From: Toxorhynchites rutilus septentrionalis
Taxonomy: Eukaryota; Arthropoda; Insecta; Diptera; Culicidae
Reading direction: 5' to 3'
Assembly (NCBI RefSeq): GCF_029784135.1
Contig: NC_073744.1
Coordinates: 14,612,929-14,676,928, forward strand
Length of the DNA stretch: 64,000 bases
This document shows positions 1 through 11,398 of this stretch, piece after piece; within the stretch, counting starts at the first letter, position 1; every line of letters begins with the position of its first letter. The position numbers were made by a program, and so were the translations under genes. The notes below the pieces were generated by a model. The model was given only the letters and a program-made list of their open reading frames with translations. It searched no databases and was not told where the DNA came from.

Positions 1-1154
1 GACAAGTGATACAATCAATGGCAAAGCACTCTGCATTGCTTCGATATATATTCCTCCCAGGACTACGGTAGGCCGCCATCAGTTCTTTGATATTATCGAG
101 GCATTGCCGGAGCCGCGGTTAATCTTAGGTGACTTCAACTCCCATGGAACAGCATGGGGGTCACTCTACGATGACAACCGTGCCACGTTGATTTATGATC
201 TGTGCGACAACTTCAACATGACAGTTTTAAATACTGGGGAAGCAACTAGGATAGCCAACCCTTCTGCACGGGCAAGCATGCTAGACATATCTCTCTGCTC
301 TTCTTCATTATCCCTGGATTGCACATGGAAGGTAATCCAAGATCCCCACGGTAGTGATCACCTACCAATAATTTTATCGATCGCCAATGAATCAAAATCT
401 AGTGAGTCAGTCGATATTGCGTATGACCTCACGAAGAATATTGACTGGAGAAAATTTGCGGAATTAATATCTGAAGCAATCATTTCGATGCATGAACTTC
501 CTCCCATTGAAGAGTATAACTTTATATCAAGTTTGATTTACGATAGCGCACTTCAAGCTCAAAAGAAACGTGTACCGGCTACCACTTTCCGACGTCGTCC
601 TCCATCACTTTGGTGGGACAAGGAATGTTCAAAGGTCTACCTTGAAAAATCATCCGCTTTCAAAAAATTCAGGAAAACTGGATTAGTGGAATGGTTTCGA
701 AAGTACCAAGCTCTAGAAGCCAAACTAAAAGGTCTGATTAAAGCAAAAAAGCGTGGATATTGGCGGAAATTCGTCAATGGTTTGTCAAGGGAGACCGCTA
801 TGAGTACTCTTTGGAATACGGCTAGGAGAATGCGCGGCTGGAACCATACCAATGAAAGTGAGGAATACTCTGACCGTTGGATTTTCAAATTTGCAAGGTA
901 GGTTTGCCCCGATTCTGTTCCTGCACAAAGCGTCGTACGCGATATTCCGCTCCAATGCGATTATGAGAATTTTTCGATGGTAGAATTCTCAATTGCCCTC
1001 CTCTCATGTAACAATTCAGCTCCGGGGTCGGAAAAGATTAAATTCAACTTGTTGAAGAATCTCCCCGACTTGGCAAAGCAGCGTTTGCTGAACTTGTTCA
1101 ACAAGTTTCTGGAGCTGAATATTGTCCCGCATGACTGGAGACAAGTGAGAGTGA
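1..1154 (+). pseudogene. I-clade non-LTR retrotransposon copy 1, ORF2 5' part (endonuclease to start of RT)
   Basis: The window opens inside the apurinic-like endonuclease (EEP fold) of an ORF2 polyprotein that nicks target DNA for target-primed reverse transcription. Visible motifs are GDFNSHG and SDHLPI, both endonuclease active-site blocks, followed by the linker and the start of the reverse transcriptase (SCNNSAPGSEKIKFNLL). The sequence is nearly identical to 54030-55180 (copy 2). A nonsense change (AAG to TAG at 899-901, after FKFAR) stops the frame. At 1154 the match to copy 2 ends abruptly in gtgagagtga; it resumes at 8988 with 59 bp of the element missing. Clade assignment rests on the RNase H domain found downstream in the same element, which is known for I-type and related elements. 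It is clearly dead. Confidence 0.9.
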
Positions 1155-4100
1155 GTGAGAGGTTTATGGATGAATACGTCAATTTGGGACATATGGAAGT
1201 GGTCATACGCGTCGCGGGCCCGCAGTTCTTCTTGCCACACCACGCCATCCATCGTCCGGAAAGCAGCACCACTAAAACCCGTATCGTTTTCGACGCCAGC
1301 AGCAAAGCAACTGGTCATCTATCACTAAACGAAGTGTTGCAGACTGGCCCCATCGTACAGCCCCCACTGATCTCGACAGTGATCAATTTCCGGATGCCCA
1401 AGTTTGTTTTCACGGCTGACGCGGAGAAAATGTTCCGCCAAGTCTGGATACACCCGGAAGATCGGAAGTTTCAGCAGATCCTCTGGCGCCGAGATCCTTC
1501 GCAACCAGTACAAACATATCAGCTCAAAACGGTCACGTACGGGCTCACTAGTTCTCCGTACCATGCAGCTGCTGTGCTCAACAAACTGGCAGAGGACGAA
1601 GGACAGAAATATCCTCTTGTGGCACCCGTCGTAAAAGAACGTTTCTACGTTGACGATGTTTTGGCCGGAGGAGACGATCCAGGGGAGGTAGCGGAAACTT
1701 GTCGACAGTTGCAGGCTCTGTTAGCAAAGGGAGGATTCACATTGCGGAAGTGGTGCACAAACGATTCAAGAGTGTTGCAACACATCCCTAGCGAGCTGTG
1801 GGAAAATGCTTCGCAAATCGAAATCGGTCAGTCCCATCTTACAAAAACTCTCGGACTGCTATGGGATGCCAGCTCAGATTGCTTCAGAATAAAAATTCCT
1901 TCGCTGACGGAATTGAATGGAGTAACCAAGCGCGTCGTGGTGTCGGAGATGTCTCAGCTTTTCGACCCACTCGGATTCCTTGGACCGGTAGTGATTAACG
2001 TCAAAATGTTCATTCAGGAGCTATGGACGAAGTGTCTATCTTGGGACGAAGAGTTATCTGACGAAGACAGCAATTGGTGGCAGAATTTTCGTGTGGAATT
2101 ACCCATTCTCGCGAAGCTCACAGTGCCCCGGTGTGTGCTTCCCAATCAACAACGCGAATATCAACTCCATTGTTTCAGTGATGCGTCTCAGCGAGGGTAT
2201 GGTTCCTGTGTCTATGTTGTGGGACAAAACGCAAGTGGAGAAATTGAAAGACACCTTTTGATCGCCAAGTCACGTGTCGCTCCGTTACGTGGCTTATCAA
2301 TACCGCGCCTAGAGTTATGTGCTGCGGTTCTCGGAAGTCAGCTGGTACAGAAATTACGGACCACCGAATTCGTCGTCGCTAGTGCTACATTTTGGACAGA
2401 CTCAACTGTGGTACTACACTGGATTCGTTCGGTGTCTACAAAATGGAAGGTGTTCGTCTCCAACAGAATAGCTGAGGTTCAGGGTCTCACCAGAGGCTCT
2501 CAATGGAGACACGTTCCTACACATCTAAATCCAGCGGATCGTATTTCACGTGGCGTCCGCCCAACACAAATACAGGAAGACACATTGTGGTGGCACGGTC
2601 CAAACTTTCTCGCTGGACCGAAGGAGGACTGGCCTGAAATCTTGCCAAACTCATCAGACATCGATGTTATCCAGGAACGGCGCCAAATCATCGCTTTGAC
2701 TTCCATCGTCGTGGATAATTCCATTTTTTATCGTTACGCCGAGCTGGGACGCTTGCTGAGAATATCTGCATGGTGCATCCGGTTTGCCGCAAACTGTCGT
2801 CGCCAGAAGGATGAACGTAACTTTGAAAGGATTACACCACACGAGATAGATAGCGCGTTGAAGATCCTCGTTCGTAAGGCACAGGTAACAGTTTTTCATC
2901 GTGAGATTATACAGCTCGAATTACAAAGACGTGATTCCAACTACACGGTCGAACTTGATAATAAATCCCCCCTGAAACATCTGAATGTCTTCCTCGACAT
3001 CAATAGTTTACTACGCCTCGATGGACGTTTGCGGAATGCGTCAATCCCCTACGATTCGAAATATCCGATGATTCTCCCAGCAGACCATCGCTTGAGCCTC
3101 CTCCTAGCTCGATCACTGCATTTGCAAACAGCTCACTCTGGACCTTCATTGCTGTTAGCAACCATGCGCCAACGGTTTTGGCCTTTGCGTGGTCGGCAGC
3201 TGGTGCGTAAGATCGTGCGCTATTGTATTACCTGCTTCAAGTGTCGCCCACCTAATATGCACCAACAAATGGCACCGTTACCTGCGGTTAGAGTTGTTCC
3301 GTCCCGAGTGTTTTCAAAGGCTGGCCTCGATTACTGCGGGCCATTTCTAATTCGTCCGTTATATGGGAGGGGGGCAAACGTGAAAATGTATATCGCGGTT
3401 TTCGTTTGCCTGGCGGTAAAGGCGGTGCATTTTGAAATCGTTCCCGACCTTACGTCCGCTGCCTGTATAAACGCAATTACACGATTCGTCTCGCGATACG
3501 GCCGATTACTTGAGCTCCATTGTGATAATGCGACAGCTTTCGTCGGGGCTGATCGCGAGTTGAGAGCAGCACGCGCGCGTTATCTGCAGCAGTTCCAAAC
3601 GAACGAATGGGAGAACTACTGCCTGGATTCAGGAATTGAGTTCCACTTCATCCCGGCTCGCTCACCACACTTCGGGGGGTTGTGGGAGGCCGGAGTGAAA
3701 TCCTTCAAATATCACTTCCGCCGGATATTCGGAAACAGGTCCTATACACTGGACGAGTTCTCTACTGCTGCTGCCCACATCGAATGTATCTTAAACTCTC
3801 GGCCTCTCACTCCCTTAACAGACCATCCAGATGACCTTGACGTATTGACTCCCGGCCACTTTCTGATCGGGGAGCCAATGTTCTCGATACCTCAGCCCGA
3901 TGTTTCAGACGTAAATTTGACGCGTCTCTCTCGATTACAGGAAATGCAGAGATTGAAGCAAGATTTCTGGAACAAATGGTCCAGGGATTATGTCAGCCAA
4001 CTTCACCAGCGATCGAAATGGAAGACAGCTGTTACCAACGTCCGAAAGGGAGCGCTAGTCTTGCTTAAGCAGGATGGACTACCACCGTTCATGTGGAATC

Positions 4101-4285
4101 TTGGCCGGGTGGTAGAGACGTACGTCGGTTCCGATGGGTTGGTAAGGGTGGTACTTGTACGAACTGGTCAAGGAACGTACAAGCGAGCCATCACCGAAGT
4201 TCGAGTCCTACCGCTGGAGAACGAAGGAAACCATGAGCATCGGGTGTTGGGAGAGGATAATGGAGTATCCCAACCACCACAATAA
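1155..4285 (+). CDS. pol: BEL/Pao LTR retrotransposon pol, 3' half (RT, RNase H, integrase)
   Basis: About 1,040 codons read without a stop. Domains in order: reverse transcriptase with FTADAEKMFRQVW (motif A) and YVDD (about 1650); RNase H with FSDAS, PRLELCAA, FWTDST and HLNPADRIS; an integrase zinc-binding segment (HLQTAHSG ... CITCFKC); the integrase core with GLDYCGPF, HCDNATAFVG and GGLWEAGVKS as the D,D,E residues; and a C-terminal DUF5641-like domain ending at TAA 4283-4285. These are hallmarks of BEL/Pao, whose pol makes and integrates the cDNA copy. Gag, protease and the 5' LTR are missing: similarity begins at the pre-RT segment FMDEYVNLGHMEVV. The frame is continuous with the upstream I-clade RT, giving an open chimera from about 977. 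The open frame implies a recent arrival; function is doubtful without the 5' half. Confidence 0.92.
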
Positions 4286-4286
4286 A

Positions 4287-4309
4287 CGTTGAAACGGACG
4301 GTTTCAACG
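4287..4309. other. Short perfect hairpin between pol stop and LTR
   Basis: cgttgaaac (4287-4295) and gtttcaacg (4301-4309) are perfect 9 bp inverted arms around a 5-base loop, starting one base after the BEL pol stop codon. The purine/G-rich stretch ggggcccgg follows directly and leads into the putative LTR. It could be part of the polypurine-tract region or a chance palindrome; no role is shown. Confidence 0.5.
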
Positions 4310-4317
4310 GGGCCCGG

Positions 4318-4560
4318 TGTGTCGTCGATTAGGTTTAATTATATTGAATATAAAGTTGAATTAAATGAACTCAAACCTTTGCTATAAAAATTACCATTAT
4401 GAAAACGCAATTGAATGACAGTCAGAGTGACAGTCAACAGGAAATAGATCGCCTTCTGCGTTTCTTTGTTCGCCATTCACACTATTGTAGAAAGTCGTAC
4501 GATCTATCCTCTATGTGTCCGATATCAGTCAGTCGAAATACAAACGTTGAAGACGCAACA
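4318..4560 (+). repeat. Putative 3' LTR of the BEL/Pao element
   Basis: The sequence starts TGTGTCG after a G-rich tract, as BEL LTRs often start with TGT. It holds a TATA-like box (tataaaaa near 4383) and lies directly after pol, where U3 is expected. A possible end is the ACA at 4558-4560. No second LTR is present in the window to confirm either border, so the right end is a guess; sequence up to about 4597 separates it from the reversed L1/Tx1-like element. Confidence 0.45.
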
Positions 4561-4599
4561 GTATTTTAAAGTCTATCCGAAATAAGTCGATCGAATTAT

Positions 4600-7500
4600 T
4601 CAGTTAGTACTAGTTGGCAGTCGGCCGTGGAGTTGGGACAGGAATACCAGTCCCTCGTCGTTTGGAAGGTCTTCGCTCGCAACACTATCGTTGGAATCAT
4701 TGATAAAGCAAATATAATTAATGAAAAGTTTAAGAATTTTCACTGTTTTCCTTCTGTTAATTCCTAGTAGGGTAGTTTTTTTCAGCTCCTCGAAATCAAG
4801 CCTCCTCCATCCGCCTAAGATGCCTGATATCATCTGTTGAAGTACCGTCCAAGCTAGTTGGACGCGAACACATGTACAAAACTTGTGATTTACTGTTTCT
4901 GCAACTCGGTTGACGCAGTGTGTACAATTTTCGTCATCTACACGCCGCATCACGAAAAATAATTTCGATGTTCAATTTTCTCGTTCACAAATAAGTACAG
5001 TTTTGAACGCTGTTCTGAAGTAAGATGCTTCGATGCAATATTTCGCCACGTGCGTGGCCAGTCATCTGCTGGATTATTTCGTTCCACCCTTGGTGTTTCG
5101 GTTTGAATGACGAAGTGATTGTGGATTTGATCGGCGGAGGGGTTTTGTAGGATTTGGTGTGGAATTTGGGATAAGTTTTGTAGGATTTGTTTGAGGTCAG
5201 GAAGATCTACTGAAATTTGTGGTCGAGGATTTGTTTGGAGAAGAAAGGAACTGTAATAAGGAAGTGATCCGATCTCTTTCAAATGACGATTAATTGCGAG
5301 CGACTTACACTTAAGCGCTGGTAATTGTAACTTCAGACCACCTTTTTCCTTGCAGCGAGCCAACTGCATCATCGGGACGCGGGCAACAGTCCCTCTCCAG
5401 AGAAATGTTCCCATCGTTGATGTAATCTTCGCTATATGTACGTTCAACGGTGGGAGAATGGACGCGAGGTACCATATCCTAGAGGTACCGAACGTGTTAA
5501 GCATGATCACTTTTTGATGCAGCGTCAGCATACGCAGAGAGTGCAGCCACATTAGTTGTGAAAACTTCCCCACCAGTGCATTCCAGTTTAGTGTTGTCAT
5601 GTGCTTTATCGAGTTTGCGAAAATTACACCCAATATTTTGACTACATCGGCTGTTGACAGCCACTGGGTGTTGAAACTGTCGTTTTCGCAAAACCCAACA
5701 TCGATAGCAACAGTTTTTCTCAAATTCAATTTTGCCCCAGCAGCATTTTCGAAGCGAGTAAAGAGTTCATGCATCGCTTCAATTTGCGCTGTTGATGTGA
5801 CGATCACGCTGATATCATCCGCATACGCTACCAGCAGATCGTTCCCGCATACACTTTCGAGTCTGCACACTAGTGGATGGATATACAGTACGAAGAGGTG
5901 CATTGACAACGGGTCCCCCTGTCGTACCGATCGTTGAATCTCGAACGACCGTGAGAGATGTTCGTTGATAAGCAGTCGAGACGCAGATCGACTGACGATG
6001 CGCGAGAGTAGAGCGATGAAATCGTCGTTGAAGCCGAGAGAACGCATGATTTGGAAGAGAAAAGAATGCCGGACCCGATCAAACGCATGGTCGAGATCGA
6101 AGCTAATTAGCTTCCCAGCACGACGGTCATGACGGAGACTCGCTATGCGGTCTTTCAGAGCAAGAGTGGCTTGGAAAATGTTCCGCTCTGAGTTCGAGCA
6201 TTTCTGACCTTCACTTAGCACGTGGTGTTCCCTCATCACCCGCTCCAACCTGGTTTTGAGGATACGGGAGAACAGCTTATAATCGCTGTTGAGCAGTGAG
6301 ATCGGACGGTATGATCGGGCCGTATGGTCGCCTCCCCTCTTCTTGACCAGCACGATGATACCCTCCACGCTGGAGGAATATTTTCGCTGAGCGCCTCGTT
6401 CAGCAGAAGGTTCAGCTCGCGGTGGATGACGTCGAACATACGATGGTAAAACTTTCTCGGTATTCCATCGCAGCCAGGAGATTTTCGTGGTACGCTTTCG
6501 GTTATCGCAGACCATATTTCTGCTGTCGTAATGTCGCTCATGCAGACTCGTCGTTTGGCGGAATAACACGTTCACATATGAAACTGTTCCCATCGGCCTC
6601 TCTCGCCTCCTCTGAGTATAGTGACGAAAAGTAGGTGACCATGTGGTCCTCGATCGATCTCGACTCTGTTATTGTTTGCTCCCGCTCTGTCTGCAGCTGC
6701 GTGATTATGGTTTTCTTTCTCCGTCTTTCCCCCAACTGAAATATCGATATGGGTTCTCCCGCCACGTATGTTTCGTTGATTCTCATGAAATTGTGAGAAA
6801 ATCTCCTTTGGAGCGCTAGCATTTCGCCTTTCAGTAGGTTGATGGTGGTCAACATTTCTGGATGCTGGTAGTATCCGTCGTATGCACATCGTAGTTCGCC
6901 GTACAAACGTTGATGTTCACTGTGGAATTCATCGAAAACGGATCGACTTTTCCACTTAAAGAAGCGCTTTATTTTGGGTTTCGCGAAACAGAGCCACCAC
7001 TCAATCCAAGAGCCGTAATTTCTGCGTTGTCGGGTCCAGTATTGCCACTTATACTGGAATTCCGCAACGTTTTCGTTAGTCATAAGATATGATGAGTTAG
7101 TCATAAGATATGAAGGGACCAAAATCCACGACCATGTTCTTGTCCAAGGTGGGGAAGACATAGACGAAGTGAGAGCGCTTTGTGGTCGGTGAACGAGCAG
7201 ACATGGGTGTGTGCTACACGCAAGTGGTCGCGCAGACCGCTGCTGACGTAGATGCGGTCTAGGCGCGACTGGGCGTTGCGACAGACGTACGAGAAGCCAC
7301 TATCACTGGGACATAGTTTCTCCCATACGTCGTGCAGTTGTAGTTGCTGGACGGCTGCTTTGAGAGCGGGACTCGCATTCGGGCTGCTCGAATCGCATGT
7401 TCGAAGCACGCAATTGGAATCGCCGGTCAAGATTACATTCGTAGTGTTATGACGAAGGTAGTAGGGAAGCGTTTCGTGGAAAAAAATTTCGTTGTGAAGA

Positions 7501-7812
7501 ACCGGAGGGAGCGTAAACATTGCAGATCGTCGTGTCTTGCACTCGCAGCGCAATCAGTCGGCTGTCCAGACTCCTCTCAACGTTTGTAACTTGTATATGT
7601 TGTTTGAGAGCAATAGCTGTGCCCCTTTTCGTATGGTCTACATTGAACAAAACGACGTAGCCAGGCAAGGAGAGCTGCTCGTTCTCTACTTCTTGCAGAC
7701 ACACGATGTCAAGGTTCTGACTGTTGACGAAGTTTCGTAAAGCGTTCAGTTTCGTGGGGTTCGTGATGGTAGCGATGTTGATGGACGAAATGTTATACGA
7801 TGTGGGAGCCAT
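4600..7812 (-). pseudogene. L1/Tx1-like ORF2 (endonuclease, RT, C-terminal zinc finger), broken
   Basis: Starts at MAPTSYNIS, about 11 bases after the ORF1 stop. The endonuclease part shows LDIVCLQEVENEQL, a degenerate GDSN (for GDFN), SRLDRIYVSSGL and FTDHKAL, the L1-type layout. The RT part shows SPGCDGIPRKFY, SYRPISLLNSDYK, FDLDHAFDRVRHSFL, RQGDPLSMHLFVLYI and VAYADDISVI (the YADD catalytic box), then a C-terminal CTHC...H...C finger (about 4870-4930). These are typical of the L1/Tx1 group rather than the I or Jockey groups. At least four frame changes break it (near 7450-7550, 7100-7160, 6540 and 6380). A 21 bp in-frame tandem duplication sits near 7080-7120. It cannot encode a working protein. 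Confidence 0.85.
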
Positions 7813-7823
7813 TTAGATTAGCA

Positions 7824-8915
7824 TCACTTCAAAACTCTCTCCGTCGGTATCTTCACGGCGAGGTAAGGTCGTCCTCGGTTCGATTTGCTGCTGTTGGTTG
7901 TGGTAGAGTCATCTGTTCCATTACCATTGCTATTCTTGCTCTGCGATCGTAACGCTGGTTTTTTGAAAAAATCGTCCACAGCTACGACAGCTTGCGGTGG
8001 CGCTAGCAATTTGGTTCGTTGAGATTGGGCTACAGGCTGGCTGTTTGCATTCGGTTTTGGACATGAGGTGCTTTCGGGCTGCCCACTTGTGTGCGTTTTT
8101 GAACCCGAGGGTTCACTCTGGTTCGTAACACTCGGCAGTTCCGGAAACACTTGTGATGATGTCAGTGGTGGAGCGGTAGATTTCTTCGTTTGTGTCGGTC
8201 TCTCACCAGCTGATTTCTTGTGTTGTTGATTGGAGGTTGACCTATTAGTATGTCCAGATTGCTTCGCCACGTTCGCGTAGCTTTTCTGGTAAATAAGCTT
8301 TTTGTTCTGGACACATGATATGCCAGTGTGTGCTTGCTCTTTGCAGTGGCGGCAGGAATGAAGCTGTCCCTTATACACGACAAACGCTTGCTCTCCGTCG
8401 ATTGTTACCCACGAATCTATATTTCGCTTTACCAGCATACGAGCGGACCAAATGCCGAGCGGTATACCTTAGGCTTCATTGTTTTCGCCCCACGATACTT
8501 CTTTGATCGAGATTACTTCACCGAACGCAGTGAGAAAATCGACGACCTTCCTTTCGGATACATCTTCCGGGAGATCGTAAACACGTACTTCTACACTACC
8601 ATCTTCCAGCGTAATTCTAAGAGTGTGTTTCTTCCCCTCACACTCCACTTCGTGCTTTCCGTCATGTTCATCGACGACTTTTTGTGCGATCGCCAATTCA
8701 CTGACTTTTACGAACGCACATGCATCACCTCTGTGGCACTGAAGTCGTTTGATGTCTTCCATCTTCAATCCGAGAACTGAAGAACAAAATCCAACAAGCT
8801 TTTCGACCGACGGCTTAACGGCGAATTGAGAATAGTCTATTTTAAACGTGTTTTCTCGCCTTATCGCGGAACACTGATCACGCGACGCGGCACAGTATAG
8901 TATTAGAAAAACCAA
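7824..8915 (-). pseudogene. L1/Tx1-like ORF1 (gag-like, RRM-like region plus CCHC), one stop
   Basis: A single minus-strand frame runs from about 8915 to the stop at 7824 and is interrupted by one TAA at 8469-8471, after WGENNEA. The N-terminal part contains VRVYDLPEDVSERKVVDFL, resembling an RNA-recognition fold, followed by a CCHC knuckle (CRHCKEQAHTGISC). The C-terminal third is rich in S, T, Q and P and looks disordered. Such proteins coat the element's RNA in the ribonucleoprotein particle; this is family knowledge, not shown here. The next ORF starts about 11 bases downstream, typical of two-ORF elements. The true start codon is uncertain. Confidence 0.7.
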
Positions 8916-8987
8916 CGGTTAATGCTTCACTTGTGATAGGCGCAATGGGAATATACGTCTGCACGTCTCAAAAGCTGAGCGGTATAT

Positions 8988-11147
8988 ATGTTATCCTGTA
9001 TTCGCAAATTGTTAGAGAAAATGATTCTACTTCGTTTGGACAAGTGGGTCGAAACGAACAGTTTGCTGTCAAATACGCAGTTTGGCTTCCGCCGAGGTAA
9101 AGGGACGAATGATTGTCTCGCGCTGCTATCTTCTGAAATCCAAATCGCATTTGCTCGCAAAGAACAAATGGCTTCCGTTTTCCTCGATATCAAAGGGGCA
9201 TTTGATTCAGTTTCCATGGAAATTCTCTCAGAGAAGCTTCATAATCGTGGACTTTCACCAATTCTGAATAATTTCCTGTACAATTTACTGTCAGAAAAGC
9301 ACATGAATTTCTCTCATGGCAACTCAAAATCTTCTCGTTACAGTTTTATAGGCCTACCGTAAGGCTCCTGCCTAAGCCCCCTCTTGTACAGTTTTTTGTC
9401 TAATTGTGTAACTAGAGACTGCACGCTGAGACAACTTGCAGACGATGGAGTTATTTCCATCACGGGTACTAATCCCGTCGTTCTGCAAAAGTCGTTGCAA
9501 GATACCCTGAACAATCTGTTCACGTGGACCCTCAAGCTGGGTATCGAATTCTCTACGGAGAAAACTGAAATGGTCGTTTTTTCTAGGAAGCACGAACCCG
9601 CCCAATTCCAGCTTTACCTATCCGGCAAAACGATCCAACACTCTATGTTTTTCAAATACCTGGGTGTATATTTTGATTCTAAATGTACCTGGGGGAGACA
9701 CATTGCGTATTTGAAACAGAAATGCCAGCAAAGAATCAATTTTCTCCAAACAATAACCGGAACATGGTGGGGTGCCCATCCAGGAGACCTCATTCAGTTG
9801 TACAAAACAACGATATTGTCAGTGTTAGAATATGGCAGTTTTTGCTTCCGATCAGCTGCCAGGATTCATATTCTCAAGCTGGAGAGGATACAATATCGTT
9901 GCTTGCGTATAGCCATGAGGTGTTTGCATTCGACACATACGATGAGTCTCGAAGTTTTGGCAGGAGTACCCCCGCTTACTCTTCGGTTCACAGAATTATC
10001 CTACAGATTTCTCATCCGTTGCAAGATCATGAATCCATTGGTGATTGATAACTTCGAAAATCTACTCCAACTGACTCCTCAGTCAAGTTTTATGTCTTTA
10101 TACCATGAGTACCTTACCCACGACGTGCACCCTTCACCAGGCATCTCCAACCAAGTTTGCTTCCCATACTTTTGCAATTCCTCTGTCATTTTTGATCTGT
10201 CCATGCGACAAAAAATCCATGGAATACCAGATCACCTACGCTCCAATGTTATTCCGTCGATATTTTCGGAAAAATATGGGAAAGTTGGATCTGATATAAT
10301 GTTCTTTACTGACGGTTCATTCATAAACGGGTCCACTGGTTTCGGCATCTTCAATGAAAATTCCAGTGCCTCATTCAAACTCAAAGATCCTTGTTCCGTG
10401 TATGTCGCAGAAATGGGTGCGATATACTATGCTCTACGGGTCATTGAAACACTGTTCATCGACTATTATTTTATTTTTTCAGACAGTCTCAGCTCAATAG
10501 AGGCAATCCGCTCAATGAAAGTTGATAAACGCTCATCTTATTTCCTAACAAGAATAAGACATCTATTGAGTGTTTTGGTCGAAAAATTATTCAAGATTAC
10601 CTTAGCATGGGTTCCCTCTCATTGCTCGATTCCGGGGAATAAGAAAGCGGACTCGCTAGCTAAGGTGGGCGCTTCAGAAGGTACACTTTTTGAAAGGCAA
10701 ATTGCCTTTAATGATTTTTTTCAGATTCCTCGTCAGCACACACTCATTAGTTCGCAGCGCATGTGGAGTGAAGATGAGTTCGGTCGTTGGTTACACACGA
10801 TTATCCCTAAGGTCTCGACGAGTGCATGGTTCAAGGGATTGAATGTAGGTCGTGATTTCATTCTCGTGATATCTCGGCTTATGTCCAATCACTACAACTT
10901 AAACGCGCATCTCTATCGCATTGGGCTCGCAGCAAACAATCTTTGTGATTGTGGCGATGGCTACCACGACATCGAGCATGTTGTCTGGTCGTGTATCCGG
11001 TTCCATACTGCTCGCTCTCAGCTCTCTAGAGCACTGAGAGCACAAGGCAGACAATCGGATATCCCCGTCGATATCTTAGGTAGCCGGGATCCTGATCTAC
11101 TGCTTCATCTATACCTGTTCCTCAGAAACGCCGATGCCAACGTTTAA
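8988..11147 (+). pseudogene. I-clade copy 1, ORF2 3' part (RT, RNase H, C-terminal CCHC)
   Basis: Continuation of copy 1 after the composite insert. RT blocks include TQFGFRRGKGTNDCLALL, VFLDIKGAFDSVSME and LRQLADDG (an LADD form of the catalytic box). RNase H has FTDGSFINGSTGFG, VAEMGAIYYAL, FSDSLSSIEA and WVPSHCSIPGNKKADSLAK, giving the D, E, D and D catalytic positions. The C-terminal LCDCGDGYHDIEHVVWSC is a Cys/His cluster common in this clade. Breaks: TAA at 9360-9362 where a glutamine belongs (P-stop-GSC), a 21-22 base deletion near 9400 that removes part of the block after GSC, and a 3-base deletion near 11070. The frame ends at TAA 11145-11147. The TAA at 9360 is shared with copy 2. 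Confidence 0.9.
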
Positions 11148-11398
11148 TGATGTTTCCTTCGTTGTGTCCCCGTTTCATATCCCTCCTATCCGATCGATAA
11201 ACTTTTACTTAGTCGCGGCAATACATACACACACTCTTTACAGATGCACGGGCCGAAGGTTGTGCAGTCCACTGATGATTCAACAAGAGCCAAAGGTTGT
11301 ACCTCTCATGACAACTCTACACGAGCTGATGATTGCGCCGGCTAGTGACCATTCTATCCTGGATTCCTCGAGTCGAGAAAGACGCACCACGCTAGATA

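Larger units (their letters stand above)
4598..8950 (-). mobile_element. L1/Tx1-like non-LTR retrotransposon, reversed and degenerate
   Basis: A two-ORF non-LTR element lies on the minus strand, its 5' end near 8950 and 3' end near 4598. It abuts the BEL fragment on one side and I-clade copy 1 on the other, so BEL half plus this element form one composite insert. No poly-A run is seen at the 3' end (poly-T would be expected on the plus strand), so the 3' end may be clipped. Target-site duplications could not be found because the flanks on the two sides belong to different elements. Several frameshifts and stops show that it is old compared with the BEL pol. Confidence 0.8.

Noticed and set aside
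637..888. Minus-strand frame inside I-clade copy 1 (repeated at 54696-54914)
   Set aside because: Antisense shadow of the ORF2 linker; present in both copies only because the DNA is the same.
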